A DNA stretch of 64,000 nt, from NCBI RefSeq assembly GCF_007655005.1, contig NZ_SZVW01000008.1, positions 124,001 through 188,000 on the forward strand, given 5' to 3'. The position numbers and the translations under genes were made by a program. Below, one piece after another: positions 42,538 through 51,512 of the stretch. Below the pieces are notes generated by a model. That model worked only from the letters and a program-made list of their open reading frames with translations, was not told where the DNA came from and searched no databases. This DNA comes from Streptomyces tibetensis (GTDB lineage: Bacteria; Actinomycetota; Actinomycetes; Streptomycetales; Streptomycetaceae). The number at the start of each line of letters is the position of its first letter. Positions within the stretch are counted from its first letter, which is position 1.

Positions 42538-43440
42538 ATGGCCCTCGCGCTCGACCGCATCCGGGTCGGCTCAGCCCCCGACTCCTGGGGCGTCTGGTTC
42601 CCCGACGACCCCCAGCAGGTGCCCTGGGAACGCTTCCTCGACGAGGTCACCGAGGCCGGCTACTCCTGGATCGAACTCGGCCCGTACGGCTACCTGCCCA
42701 CCGACCCGGCCCGCCTCACCGACGAGGTGACCAAGCGGAACCTCAAGGTCTCCGCCGGAACCATCTTCTGCGGCCTGCACCGCGGCCCCTCCGAGTGGGA
42801 CTCCACCTGGGAGCAGGTCAGCCGGGTCGCAGCCCTCACCCAGGCCATGGACGCGAGGCACCTGGTCGTCATCCCGTCCTTCTGGCGTGACGACAAGACC
42901 GCCGAGATCCTGGAGGCGCCGGAGCTCACCGTCGAGCAGTGGCGCAACCTCACCACCGGCATGGAGCGCCTCGGCCGCGAGGTGAAGGACAAGTACGGCC
43001 TGGACATCGTCGTCCACCCGCACGCCGACACCCACATCGACACCGAGGAGCACGTCGAGCGGTTCCTCGACTCGACCGACTCCGACCACGTCAACCTCTG
43101 CCTGGACACCGGGCACTACGCCTACTGCGGCGGTGACAGCGTCAAGCTGATCGAGACCTACGGCGAGCGCATCGGCTACCTGCACCTCAAGCAGGTCGAC
43201 CCGGAGATCCTGGCCGACGTGGTGAAGAACGAGATGCCGTTCGGCCCCGCGGTGGCGCGCGGTGTGATGTGCGAACCGCCCGCAGGCGTCCCCGAGTTGG
43301 GCCCGGTCCTCACGGCCGCCCAGAAGCTGGGCGTGGACCTGTTCGCCATCGTCGAGCAGGACATGTACCCCTGCGAGCCGGACAAGCCGCTGCCGATCGC
43401 GGTGCGCACCCGCAAGTTCCTGAGGTCCTGCGGCGCCTGA
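42538..43440 (+). CDS. iolE: Inosose dehydratase-like TIM-barrel protein
   Basis: A 300-residue xylose-isomerase-like (AP endonuclease 2) TIM barrel. The opening RVGSAPDSWGVWFPDDPQQVPWERFLDE and GYSWIELGPYGYLPTD match IolE-type myo-inosose-2 dehydratases, and metal ligands are in DIVVHPHADTHID, NLCLDTGHYAY and GYLHLKQVD. It would dehydrate 2-keto-myo-inositol to the diketone used by IolD. It begins one base after the ATPase stop and is 18 bases before the dehydrogenase gene. Confidence 0.82.
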   Translation: MALALDRIRVGSAPDSWGVWFPDDPQQVPWERFLDEVTEAGYSWIELGPYGYLPTDPARLTDEVTKRNLKVSAGTIFCGLHRGPSEWDSTWEQVSRVAALTQAMDARHLVVIPSFWRDDKTAEILEAPELTVEQWRNLTTGMERLGREVKDKYGLDIVVHPHADTHIDTEEHVERFLDSTDSDHVNLCLDTGHYAYCGGDSVKLIETYGERIGYLHLKQVDPEILADVVKNEMPFGPAVARGVMCEPPAGVPELGPVLTAAQKLGVDLFAIVEQDMYPCEPDKPLPIAVRTRKFLRSCGA

Positions 43441-43458
43441 CGACCCGAAAGGACGGCC

Positions 43459-44478
43459 ATGACGGAGCGTGCCCCGCTGGGAATCGCAGTCATCGGTACC
43501 GGAAGGATGGGCGCCGACCATGTGCGCCGCATCCACGACGTCACCAGCGGAGCACGGGTGGCCGCCGTCGTGGACGTCGACGCGGAGCGCGCGAAGGCCG
43601 TCGCCGCCCGTGTCGACGGCTGCACCGCCCACACCGATCCGGCCGCCGCGATGGCCGCGTCCGACGTCGACGCCGTCCTGATCGCCTCCCCGGGCCCGGC
43701 CCACGAGGCCACCCTCCTCGCCGCCTTCGAGCACGATCTGCCCGTCCTGTGCGAGAAGCCGCTCACCCCCGACGCGGCCTCCGCCCTGCGCGTCCTCGAC
43801 GCCGAACTGAGCCTCGGCCACCGCCGGGTCCAGGTCGGCTTCATGCGCCGCTACGACCCCGAGTACGCGAAGCTGAAGGCCCTGCTGGCCACGGGCCAGC
43901 TGGGCCGCCCGCTCATGGTGCACAACCGGCACCGCAACGCGGCCAGCCCGCCCTTCTTCACCAGCTCCATGCTCATCAGCGACTCCGTCGCCCACGAGGC
44001 CGACGCGACCCGCTGGCTGCTGGGCCACGAGATCACCGCCGTCACGGTGCTGCGCCCCACCCCGTCGGCCAACGCCCCGGACGCCCTGCAGGACCCCCAG
44101 TTCGTCGTCTTCGAGACCGACGGTGGCGCCCTCAGCGACGTCGAGATCTTCGTCAACTGCGGCTTCGGCTACCAGGTCCAGGCCGAGGTGGTCTGCGAGC
44201 GAGGCACGGCCCGCATCGGCGACGGCCACGCCCTGGTCACCCACATGGCAGGCCGCTGGGGCGGCACCATAGCCCAGGACTTCACCGAGCGCTTCGAGAC
44301 GGCCTACGACCAGGAGATCCAGGCCTGGGTCGACGCCACCCGCCGCGGCGAGGTCACCGGCCCGAGCACCTGGGACGGCTACGCCGCGGCGGCGGTGTGC
44401 GAGGCGGGGGTGCGGGCGCTGGAGGACGGCGGCCGGGTCGGGGTCGAGCTGGGGGAACGGCCGGCGCTGTACGCGTGA
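43459..44478 (+). CDS. iolG: Inositol 2-dehydrogenase-like (Gfo/Idh/MocA)
   Basis: A 339-residue NAD(P)-dependent oxidoreductase. The N-terminal Rossmann motif is [16 protein letters not shown], the conserved lysine lies in LCEKPL, and the catalytic region has [15 protein letters not shown] (the usual D-x-x-x-H is here D-S-V-A-H-E-x-D). It probably oxidises myo-inositol or a related cyclitol to the inosose used by the preceding IolE-like enzyme. It ends the right-facing transport operon. Two more members of the family lie at 45307 and 50336, so isomer specificity is uncertain. Confidence 0.83.
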   Translation: MTERAPLGIAVIGTGRMGADHVRRIHDVTSGARVAAVVDVDAERAKAVAARVDGCTAHTDPAAAMAASDVDAVLIASPGPAHEATLLAAFEHDLPVLCEKPLTPDAASALRVLDAELSLGHRRVQVGFMRRYDPEYAKLKALLATGQLGRPLMVHNRHRNAASPPFFTSSMLISDSVAHEADATRWLLGHEITAVTVLRPTPSANAPDALQDPQFVVFETDGGALSDVEIFVNCGFGYQVQAEVVCERGTARIGDGHALVTHMAGRWGGTIAQDFTERFETAYDQEIQAWVDATRRGEVTGPSTWDGYAAAAVCEAGVRALEDGGRVGVELGERPALYA

Positions 44479-44549
44479 CAAGGGGTTCGTGGCGCGGCCC
44501 CGGTCCCTTGTTGCATGTAGCGTGAACAGTGTCGTAGAGGGGAGCGGTG

Positions 44550-45155
44550 ATGGGCACGGCACGCGACCTGATGATCGTGGCGATGGACGGAGCGACGAGC
44601 CGGTCGGTGACGCAGGGTGACCTGTCGCTCGGACTGGCCGGGGCCGAGGTGTTCGACCTCCTCGGCGTCGAAGCCCTGACGTTGGACGAAGACCGCATCG
44701 TGCCCCGCCTCACGCCACCCCTCGACGACCCTCTGCTCGAACAGGCCGCGGCCGGGCTCGTGCGTGACAAGCCGTACGAGACGGTCGACGACTGGCTGTG
44801 GCGCAGGGGCCGCGGACTGGCCGAGCGGTACCTGACCGTCCTGACCGAGGAGGGACTGATCGCGCGGCCTCGCGTCTCCTGGATCCCCTTCCGCGGCACC
44901 GCCGGGCCGACGCCGGTCGACTCTCCTGCCCGGCAGCGCGCCAGGGACCGTCGGGCGAGCGACGAGCCGGTGCTCACCACCCTCGCGGCCGCCGTCGGAG
45001 CGTGCGACGACGTGCCCGAGGAACTCGCCGTGCCCCACGGCGTCGCCCAGACCGTGTTCGCCGCAGTGGTCGGCGCCGTGACGGAGCTGGACGCCGTGCG
45101 CCGGCGACGGGCCGTCGAGGACGCGGCGTTCGCCAACGTCTGGCGCGGTGCGTGA
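44550..45155 (+). CDS. GPP34 (GOLPH3/Vps74) family protein
   Basis: A 201-residue protein of the GPP34 family, known in eukaryotes as phosphoinositide-binding Golgi proteins and common in actinomycetes with unknown role. The signs are LMIVAMDGATSR, LSLGLAGAEVFDL, and DDWLWRRGRGLAERYLTVL, then an ATTxFAAVVGAV-like helix (AQTVFAAVVGAVTELD). The ATG at 44550 follows GAGGGGAGCGG; a GTG at 44547 is one codon earlier. It stands alone after the inositol operon and is likely unrelated to it. Confidence 0.83.
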   Translation: MGTARDLMIVAMDGATSRSVTQGDLSLGLAGAEVFDLLGVEALTLDEDRIVPRLTPPLDDPLLEQAAAGLVRDKPYETVDDWLWRRGRGLAERYLTVLTEEGLIARPRVSWIPFRGTAGPTPVDSPARQRARDRRASDEPVLTTLAAAVGACDDVPEELAVPHGVAQTVFAAVVGAVTELDAVRRRRAVEDAAFANVWRGA

Positions 45156-45306
45156 ACCGTCGCGCTCCCGCGGACCCGTCCGTCCCGAGAGCCCGGCCCT
45201 ACGCGCCCCGCGGACGGTGACCGCTCCGGACCGACTGACCGCCCTCATCCTTGGCCTGTCTGGGTGATGGCGGGACGGGAGCCGGGCCCCGCCCCGCCGC
45301 GGTACG

Positions 45307-46311
45307 TCAGACCGCCCGTACCTCCTCGATGGTCACCGGACGGTGCTCGTGCAGCGACAGCGTGCACGCGTCGGCGATCCAGCCCGCCTCCAGGGCGTCC
45401 TCGATGGTGCAGGGCGACGGTCGCGTGCCTGCCACGACCTCGGTGAACGCGGTCAGTTCGGCGCGGTAGGCCTCGGTGAAGCGGTCCATGAAGAAGTCGT
45501 GCGGGGTGCCCGCCGGGAAGGTCACCCCGGGCTCGACCGAGCGCAGCGGCAGCTTGTCCTCCAGGCCGACCGCGATGGAGTCCTCGAAGCCGTGGATCTC
45601 CATGCGGACGTCGTAACCGCGGGCGTTGTGGCGGGAGTTGGACACGACCGCGATCGTGCCGTCGTCGAGGGTGAGGATCGCGCCGGTGGTGTCGGCGTCA
45701 CCGGCCTCCTTGATGTACTCGGCGCCCCGGTTGCCGCCGACGGCGTACACCTCGCGCACCTCGCGGCCCGTCACCCAGCGGATGATGTCGAAGTCGTGCA
45801 CCGAGCAGTCGCGGAAGATGCCGCCGGAGGCGGCGATGTACGCGGCCGGCGGGGGCGCCGGGTCCAGCGTCGTCGAGCGGACGGTGTGCAGCTTTCCGAG
45901 CCCACCGCTCTGCACGGCGGCGCGGGCGTTGACGAACCCGGTGTCGAAACGCCGGTTGTAGCCGATCTGGATGGGCACGTCACGGCCCGCCACGGCCTTG
46001 AGCACCTCGACCCCCTCGGCCATGGTCCTGGCGACGGGCTTCTCGCAGAAGACGGGGACACCCGCCTCGACCCCGGCCAGGATCAGCGCCGGGTGGGCGT
46101 CCGTCGCGGCGGCGACGACGATGCCGTCCACACCGGAGGCCAGCAGGGCCTCCGGCGAGTCCACGACATCGGCTCCGAACCGCTCGGCGGCGGCCTTGGC
46201 GGCGTCCGCGAACGGGTCGGTCAGGACGAGGGAGTCGACGGCGTCGAGTCCGGAGAGGGTCTCGGCGTGGAAGGCGCCGATACGGCCGAGGCCGAGGATT
46301 CCGATACGCAT
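45307..46311 (-). CDS. Inositol/scyllo-inositol dehydrogenase-like (Gfo/Idh/MocA)
   Basis: A 334-residue oxidoreductase: Rossmann start RIGILGLGRIGAFHAETL, lysine in FCEKPVARTM, and the catalytic motif GGIFRDCSVHDFDIIRW with Asp and His spaced as in IolG. It is a more canonical inositol 2-dehydrogenase than the one at 43459. The ATG at 46311 is preceded by GGAGCACCACCTC. It lies 111 bases behind the SDR gene on the same strand and may be the third gene of the PhyH-SDR unit. Confidence 0.85.
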   Translation of the reverse strand: MRIGILGLGRIGAFHAETLSGLDAVDSLVLTDPFADAAKAAAERFGADVVDSPEALLASGVDGIVVAAATDAHPALILAGVEAGVPVFCEKPVARTMAEGVEVLKAVAGRDVPIQIGYNRRFDTGFVNARAAVQSGGLGKLHTVRSTTLDPAPPPAAYIAASGGIFRDCSVHDFDIIRWVTGREVREVYAVGGNRGAEYIKEAGDADTTGAILTLDDGTIAVVSNSRHNARGYDVRMEIHGFEDSIAVGLEDKLPLRSVEPGVTFPAGTPHDFFMDRFTEAYRAELTAFTEVVAGTRPSPCTIEDALEAGWIADACTLSLHEHRPVTIEEVRAV

Positions 46312-46422
46312 GAGGTGGTGCTCCTTGATGCAGGGTGCGGGTGCGCCCTCAGGGGCGCGGGGAACTGCGCGGCGAGCCACGATGGCGCCGCGCACGACCG
46401 GACGACAACGCGCGGCAGATCC

Positions 46423-47199
46423 TCAGTCGAGTCCCCCCAAAACGTTCTGGTCCCAATCGATGACCGACCCTGTGACCACCCCGGACCGGTCCGACAGCAG
46501 GAAGACCACGAAGTCGGCGATCTCGTCCGGCTGCCCCAGCTTGCCCATCGGCAGCTTCGCGGCGGCCTCCTCGCGCCAGTCGTCCCCCGCCCCGTGGAAG
46601 GCCTTCTGTGTGGCGTCCTCGCCCTCGGTCGCGGTCCAGCCGATGTTCAGGCCGTTGATCCGGACCCGGTCCCAGCGGTGGGCGTGCGCGGCGTTGCGGG
46701 TCAGCCCGATCAGCCCGGCCTTCGCGGCCACGTACGGCGCGAGGAACGGCTGCCCGCCGTGCGCCGATGACGTGATGATGTTGACGATCGTGCCGGGTGC
46801 CTCACGCCCCACCATGTCCGCCACCACCGCCTGCATCGCGAAGAAGGGGCCCTTGAGGTTGATCCCGATGTGCTGGTCGAACAGCTCGGGCGTGGTGTCC
46901 AGGAGCGTCCCCCGGGACGTCAGACCGGCGGAGTTCACCAGGCAGTCCACGCGGCCGTAGGTCTGAACGACCCGGGCCACGGAGGCCTTGGCCTGCTCGG
47001 CGTCCGACAGGTCGGCCCGGACGTACAGGGCCTTGCCGCCGGCGGCGGTCAGCTCCTTCACCAGCGCCTCGCCGGGCTCCGGGCGCCGTCCGGTGACGGC
47101 CACGACCGCCCCCTCGCGGACCGCGGCCCGCGCGATGGCCGCGCCGACCCCCTGGCTGCCGCCGTTGACCAGGACGACCTTGTCGTCGAGAAGTCCCAT
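46423..47199 (-). CDS. SDR oxidoreductase
   Basis: A 258-residue classical short-chain dehydrogenase. NAD(P) binding is VNGGSQGVGAAIA, followed by NSAG, the catalytic Ser in IITSSAHGG and Y-x-x-x-K in APYVAAKAGLIG. The C-terminus DWDQNVLGGLD lacks a targeting signal. The gene is eight bases downstream of the PhyH-family gene, so the two are co-transcribed; together they may hydroxylate or demethylate and then oxidise a cyclitol or sugar-like compound. Confidence 0.86.
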   Translation of the reverse strand: MGLLDDKVVLVNGGSQGVGAAIARAAVREGAVVAVTGRRPEPGEALVKELTAAGGKALYVRADLSDAEQAKASVARVVQTYGRVDCLVNSAGLTSRGTLLDTTPELFDQHIGINLKGPFFAMQAVVADMVGREAPGTIVNIITSSAHGGQPFLAPYVAAKAGLIGLTRNAAHAHRWDRVRINGLNIGWTATEGEDATQKAFHGAGDDWREEAAAKLPMGKLGQPDEIADFVVFLLSDRSGVVTGSVIDWDQNVLGGLD

Positions 47200-47207
47200 C
47201 GAATTCC

Positions 47208-48365
47208 TCAGCTCTCTCGCCGTTCGGCACCGGCCCGCAGCTCCGCACGGAGCGCCTTTGGAGTCCATTCCTCGCGCAGTGCCCGCCGCATCAGATCCGC
47301 CTGCGAGGGCGGGGCGAGCCCGTCGACCGGCGGGTCGCTGTCGAGGTTGGTGGGGAAGGGGTAGCCCTCTGCGCTCGCCGCGATCACCTGGTCCAGCCAC
47401 GCCGGGTCGGCGCCTGCGGCCTTGCGTGCGAGGAGCACCGGATACACCGCGTTGGCCACCGCCTCCCGGTCCACCGTCTCCATCGCACGCCCGAACGCGG
47501 ACGACACCTGGAGCAGGTTGGCCATGCGCCGGATGTCCGCGGACCGGTTGGTGCCGGCCGCGTGGAAGAGGGCCGGGTTGAAGAACACGGCGTCGCCCTT
47601 CGCGAGCGGCAGCTGCACGTGGTGTGCCTCGAAGTACGCCCGGAACTCCGGGAGCCGCCAGGCGAGATACCCCGGTTCGTACTTCTGCGAGTGCGGCAGG
47701 TACATCGTCGGCCCGGACTCCACCGGCATGTCGCAGTGCGCGACCGCGCCCTGCAGCGTCAGCATGGGGGAGAGGCGGTGCACGTGCGCCGGATAGGCGG
47801 CGGCGACCTCGTTCGACAGGAAGCCCAGGTGGTAGTCGCGGTGCACGGTCTGGGCGGCGCCACCCGGGTTGACCACGTTGAGCTGGGAGGTCACCTGGTA
47901 GCCGGGGCCGAGCCAGGCGCCGGCCACCAGGGCCAGGACGTCGTTGGCGTAGTAGTCGGCGAACGCCTCCGGGTCGTACAGGGCCGCCTTCTCCAGCGCG
48001 TTCCACACCCGGTCGTTGGCCCCCGGTGCGGCGAAGTGGTCCCCGGCCGCCGCGCCCGAGGCGCGCTGCTCGGCGATCAACGCCTCGAACACGTCGGTGA
48101 CCCGGTCCACGATCCGGGGGTCGGGAAAGGCGCCGCGGAAGACCACGATGCCGGGCCCGTCGGCGAGCGCCCGCACCAGCTCGGCCTGGACCACCCGGTC
48201 GCCTTCCAGCAGCCCGCAGTCGTAGACGGGCACGTTGTGCTCGATCGCGGAGGCGTGCGGGTAGTCGGCGGGGTCCGTCGCCTGTTCGACCAGGTCGCGG
48301 AACGCGTCGAGATCGCACTCCTGCTCGGACAGCCAGGCGCGGCGGTGTACGGAAGTGAAGGACAT
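47208..48365 (-). CDS. Phytanoyl-CoA dioxygenase-family Fe(II)/2-oxoglutarate oxygenase
   Basis: A 385-residue PhyH-type oxygenase. The iron triad is His175 and Asp177 (TVHRDYHLG) and His269 (NPALFHAAGTNRS), with Arg275 or Arg280 for 2-oxoglutarate. The family hydroxylates or O-demethylates small molecules; here the substrate is unknown. It is first in a minus-strand unit with an SDR and a Gfo/Idh/MocA enzyme, controlled opposite a LacI regulator. Being next to the inositol locus, a methylated or otherwise modified cyclitol is a reasonable guess. Confidence 0.84.
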   Translation of the reverse strand: MSFTSVHRRAWLSEQECDLDAFRDLVEQATDPADYPHASAIEHNVPVYDCGLLEGDRVVQAELVRALADGPGIVVFRGAFPDPRIVDRVTDVFEALIAEQRASGAAAGDHFAAPGANDRVWNALEKAALYDPEAFADYYANDVLALVAGAWLGPGYQVTSQLNVVNPGGAAQTVHRDYHLGFLSNEVAAAYPAHVHRLSPMLTLQGAVAHCDMPVESGPTMYLPHSQKYEPGYLAWRLPEFRAYFEAHHVQLPLAKGDAVFFNPALFHAAGTNRSADIRRMANLLQVSSAFGRAMETVDREAVANAVYPVLLARKAAGADPAWLDQVIAASAEGYPFPTNLDSDPPVDGLAPPSQADLMRRALREEWTPKALRAELRAGAERRES

Positions 48366-48404
48366 CGTCGTCCCTTCGGGGTCACGGAGCGACGCAGCCC
48401 TGTC

Positions 48405-48433
48405 ATTCTTGTCAGTACAAACCCCTCGAACAA
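48405..48433 (-). promoter_or_regulatory. PhyH-unit promoter with overlapping operator
   Basis: On the minus strand TTGTTC (48433-48428) and AAGAAT (48410-48405) are 17 bases apart. The pseudo-palindrome TTGTCAGTACAA (48409-48420) overlaps the -10 and shares its TTGT-N4-ACA pattern with both operator-like elements of the inositol promoter at 39.3 kb. Confidence 0.6.
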
Positions 48434-48473
48434 CCAGCAGTGAGCCATCAAAAACCCCTCAAGGAGCCGGCGT

Positions 48474-49505
48474 ATGGGACACCCGTTCCCGATCCGGGAG
48501 ATCGCCCGTCAGGCGGGCCTGAGCGAGGCGACCGTCGACCGGGTGCTGAACGGCAGGGGCGGAGTGCGCGAGAGCACCGCACGGGAGGTCCGCCAGGCCA
48601 TCGCCGACCTCGACCGGCAGCGCACACAGGTGCGGCTCGTCGGCCGGACGTTCATGGTCGACATGGTGATGCAGGCGCCCGAGCGCTTCACCACGGCGAT
48701 CCGTGCCGCCCTGGAGGCCGAGCTGCCGTCCCTGCGCCCGGCGGTGCTGCGCTCCCGCTTCCACTTCCGCGAGACCGGCCCGGCCGCGGAGCTGGTGCGG
48801 ACCCTGGACCGGATCGCCCGGCGCGGCTCGCAGGGCGTGATCCTCAAGGCCCCGGACGTCCCCGAGGTGACCGCCGCGGTCGGCCGGCTCGAAGCCGCCG
48901 GCATCCCGGTCGTGACCCTGGTGACCGACCTGCCCGCCAGCGCCCGCCTCGCCTACGTCGGCATAGACGACCGGGCGGCCGGCGCGACGGCCGCGTACCT
49001 GATGGGCCAGTGGCTGGGGGAGCGCCCGGGCAACATCCTCACCAGCCTCAGCAGCGGCTTCTTCCGCAACGAGGAGGAACGCGAGATGGGCTTCCGCAGT
49101 GCCATGCGCGCCCGGCACCCCGAGCGCACACTGGTCGAGATCGCCGAGGGACAGGGGCTGGACACCACCCAGTACGACCTCGTCCGGGCCGCCCTGGAAC
49201 GCGACCCGGACATCCGCGCGGTGTACTCGATCGGCGGCGGCAACATCGCCACGCTGCGGGCCTTCGACGACCTCGGCCGCGACTGCGCGGTGTTCGTCGC
49301 GCACGACCTCGACCACGACAACACGCGCCTGCTGCGCGAACACCGCCTGTCCGCCGTGCTGCACCACGACCTCCGCCAGGACGTACGCGAGGCCTGCCAC
49401 ACCGTCATGCGCGCCCACGACGCGCTGCCCCCGGCGGGACCGACCCTGCCCTCGGCGATCCAGGTGGTGACGCCGTACAACATGCCACCGCAGGCGGCCG
49501 TGTGA
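48474..49505 (+). CDS. LacI-family regulator with sugar-binding domain
   Basis: A 343-residue LacI protein: helix-turn-helix and hinge in IREIARQAGLSEATVDRVLN, then a periplasmic-binding-like domain related to rhizopine/sugar sensors (GVILKAPDVPEVTAAVGRLE, IPVVTLVTDLP, YVGIDDRAAGATAAYLMG). The ATG at 48474 follows AAGGAGCC. It is divergent from the PhyH-SDR unit across about 108 bases containing the operator-like site. It probably senses the cyclitol or derivative used by that unit. Confidence 0.88.
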   Translation: MGHPFPIREIARQAGLSEATVDRVLNGRGGVRESTAREVRQAIADLDRQRTQVRLVGRTFMVDMVMQAPERFTTAIRAALEAELPSLRPAVLRSRFHFRETGPAAELVRTLDRIARRGSQGVILKAPDVPEVTAAVGRLEAAGIPVVTLVTDLPASARLAYVGIDDRAAGATAAYLMGQWLGERPGNILTSLSSGFFRNEEEREMGFRSAMRARHPERTLVEIAEGQGLDTTQYDLVRAALERDPDIRAVYSIGGGNIATLRAFDDLGRDCAVFVAHDLDHDNTRLLREHRLSAVLHHDLRQDVREACHTVMRAHDALPPAGPTLPSAIQVVTPYNMPPQAAV

Positions 49506-49568
49506 TCCGTGGGCGACGCCGGGCGTGGGTACGGGAGGGGACCCGGCCCCGCCCCTACCGTCGGGCCC

Positions 49569-50180
49569 ATGTGGACCTCGCGCCCGGACGGCGGCCCCGA
49601 GCGGCTGGTGACCCTGGTCGACGGCGTGTTCGCCATCGCCATCACCCTGCTCGTCCTGGACCTCTCCGTGCCCCGGGAGCTCGATCCCGCCGCGTACCAC
49701 AGGGCCCTGCGCGAGCTGCTCCCGGACCTCGGGGCCTATGCGCTGAGCGTCGCGGTGCTGGGGAGCTTCTGGCGCGACCACCGGCGGATCTTCCGGGGCG
49801 TCCGGGAGGTCGACGGCCAGGTGATCGGCATCTCGATGGTCGGCCTCGGCGTCGCCGCCCTCGTGCCGTTCCCGACCCGGCTGCTCGCCGAGTACGGGGC
49901 TCAGCCGGTGTCCGTCGCCGTGTACTCGGGCGCCGTCGCCGCGCTCGGTGCCTGTCATCTGGGGGTGGCCGCCGTCCTGGCGAAGCGCCCCTGGCTGCGC
50001 CACGACACGCCCTCCGAGGCGGCGACCACGCTCTACCTGATCGACAGCGCCACGTCGGTCGTGGTCTTCCTCGCCACCATCCCGCTGGCCCTGGTGGCGG
50101 GCCCCAGGATCATGTGGCTGTGGCTCGTCCTCGTCCCGGTGAAGGTCCACTTGGGCCGAAGACTTCAGAGCCCGGGCTGA
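49569..50180 (+). CDS. TMEM175/DUF1211-family membrane protein
   Basis: A 203-residue protein with about six hydrophobic segments. The family motif is RLVTLVDGVFAIAITLLVLD, close to the F-S-D-G-V-F-A-I-A-I-T signature of TMEM175 potassium channels; here the F-S is L-V. The later FWRDHRRIFRGVREVDG is also typical. Bacterial members form tetrameric K+ channels. The ATG at 49569 is chosen over upstream GTG codons because it begins just before the motif. It follows the LacI gene by about 60 bases. Confidence 0.85.
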   Translation: MWTSRPDGGPERLVTLVDGVFAIAITLLVLDLSVPRELDPAAYHRALRELLPDLGAYALSVAVLGSFWRDHRRIFRGVREVDGQVIGISMVGLGVAALVPFPTRLLAEYGAQPVSVAVYSGAVAALGACHLGVAAVLAKRPWLRHDTPSEAATTLYLIDSATSVVVFLATIPLALVAGPRIMWLWLVLVPVKVHLGRRLQSPG

Positions 50181-50230
50181 GGACGGGAGTCAGGCCCGGG
50201 ACGGGACGTGCGGGCCCGAGCCCGGGCCGG

Positions 50231-50320
50231 GGGCGGGCTGCGGGGACTCCGAGCCTGGGCGGGGCGGGCTGCGGGGAGTCCGAGCCTGGGCGGGGCGGGC
50301 TGCGGGGAGTCCGAGCCAGG
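50231..50320. repeat. Three 31-bp tandem repeats
   Basis: GGGCGGGCTGCGGGGASTCC recurs at about 50231, 50262 and 50293 with a 31-base period, linked by GAGCCTGGGCG. The repeats lie in the convergent gap between the TMEM175 gene and the dehydrogenase gene. They are GC-rich with no clear hairpin. Confidence 0.8.
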
Positions 50321-50335
50321 GCCGGTGGCCGGGTG

Positions 50336-51499
50336 TCAGGCCCGCCCGGCCACCTCCGCCCAGCTCCCGCTCTGCGCCGAGCGCGCCATGGCGTCCAGCG
50401 CGGCCGCGCTGTGCACGGCGTCCGTGAGCGTCGCCCCGTACGGGGTGCCTTCGGCCACCGACCGCAGGAAGCGGTACGCCTCGACGACCTTCAGATCGTC
50501 GTAGCCCATGGCGTTCGCCGCGCCCGGCTGGAAGGCCGCGAACTCCCCGTCGCCGGGGCCGGCATACACCGTGGTGACGGACTGGTCCTGGTACGTCGTA
50601 CCGCGGCTGACCCCCAGCTCGTTCATGCGGCGGAAGTCCCAGAACACCGCGCCCTTCGTGCCGTGCACCTCGAAGCCGTAGTTGTTCTGCTCGCCGACCG
50701 AGACCCGGCAGGCCTCCAGGACACCGCGCGCCCCGGAGGCGAAGCGCAGCAGACAGCTGACGTAGTCCTCGTTCTCGACCGGGCCGACTTCACCGCCCGA
50801 GGCGCGGCTGTGTCCGGCCGTGGCGCCCGACGGGCGGGCCCGCTCCGGGAGGAAGATCGCCGTGTCGGCCGTCAGGGAGGTGATGTCGCCGAGCAGATGC
50901 CGGGCCAGGTCCACGCCGTGCGACGCCAGGTCGCCCAGCACCCCGCTGCCGCCCCGCTCCCGCTCGTAGCGCCACGTCAGCGCGCCTTCGGGGTGTGCCG
51001 CGTAGTCGCTGAACAGCCGGATGCGCACGTGCGTGACCGCGCCGATCTCCCCGGCGGCGATCAGCTCGCGGGCCGTTTCGACGGCGGGCGCATTGCGGTA
51101 GTTGAAGCCCACCGTGCCCTGCACACCGGCCTCGGCGACCGCGTCCGCCACCGCACCGGCGTCCTCGGCGGTCAGACCCACCGGCTTCTCGATCCAGATG
51201 TGCTTGCCCGCCTCGGCCATGGCGACGCCGATCTCGCGGTGCAGGAAGTTGGGTGCGGTGATGCTGACCGCCCGCACCCGGGGATCGGCCGCCACCTCGC
51301 GCCAGTCCCGGGTCGTCGAGGCGAACCCGAACTGCGCGGCGGCCTCCTCCGCCCGGCCCGGTACCTCCTCCGCGACCGTGACCAGCTGCGGGACGAGGGG
51401 CAGCTGCGGATAGTGGTGCCGCACGCGCGCGTACGCCTGGGCGTGAACCCGCCCCATCCAGCCGAATCCGATGACGGCGACGCCGAGCGTGTCCACCAT
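50336..51499 (-). CDS. Gfo/Idh/MocA-family oxidoreductase
   Basis: A 387-residue dehydrogenase: VAVIGFGWMGRVHAQAY at the NAD site, the lysine in IWIEKPVGLT, and a catalytic GVLGDLASHGVDLARHLLG with Asp and His. It is longer than the other two in the window and has a segment around residue 230 (ERARPSGATAGHSRASGG) typical of the glucose-6-phosphate-3-dehydrogenase/oxidoreductase branch. The ATG at 51499 follows GAGGGG. It is divergent from a LacI gene whose operators flank the gap, so it is inducible by a sugar-like ligand. The substrate is unknown. Confidence 0.85.
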   Translation of the reverse strand: MVDTLGVAVIGFGWMGRVHAQAYARVRHHYPQLPLVPQLVTVAEEVPGRAEEAAAQFGFASTTRDWREVAADPRVRAVSITAPNFLHREIGVAMAEAGKHIWIEKPVGLTAEDAGAVADAVAEAGVQGTVGFNYRNAPAVETARELIAAGEIGAVTHVRIRLFSDYAAHPEGALTWRYERERGGSGVLGDLASHGVDLARHLLGDITSLTADTAIFLPERARPSGATAGHSRASGGEVGPVENEDYVSCLLRFASGARGVLEACRVSVGEQNNYGFEVHGTKGAVFWDFRRMNELGVSRGTTYQDQSVTTVYAGPGDGEFAAFQPGAANAMGYDDLKVVEAYRFLRSVAEGTPYGATLTDAVHSAAALDAMARSAQSGSWAEVAGRA

Positions 51500-51512
51500 G
51501 AGAGCCCCTCTT

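Noticed and set aside
42571..44562. Long minus-strand frame opposite the iolE-like and iolG-like genes
   Set aside because: No motif, wrong codon-position GC pattern, and both plus-strand genes have clear families.
48440..50337. Long plus-strand frame overlapping the LacI and TMEM175 genes
   Set aside because: Arg/Pro-rich low-complexity product in a shifted frame; the LacI and TMEM175 readings explain the DNA.
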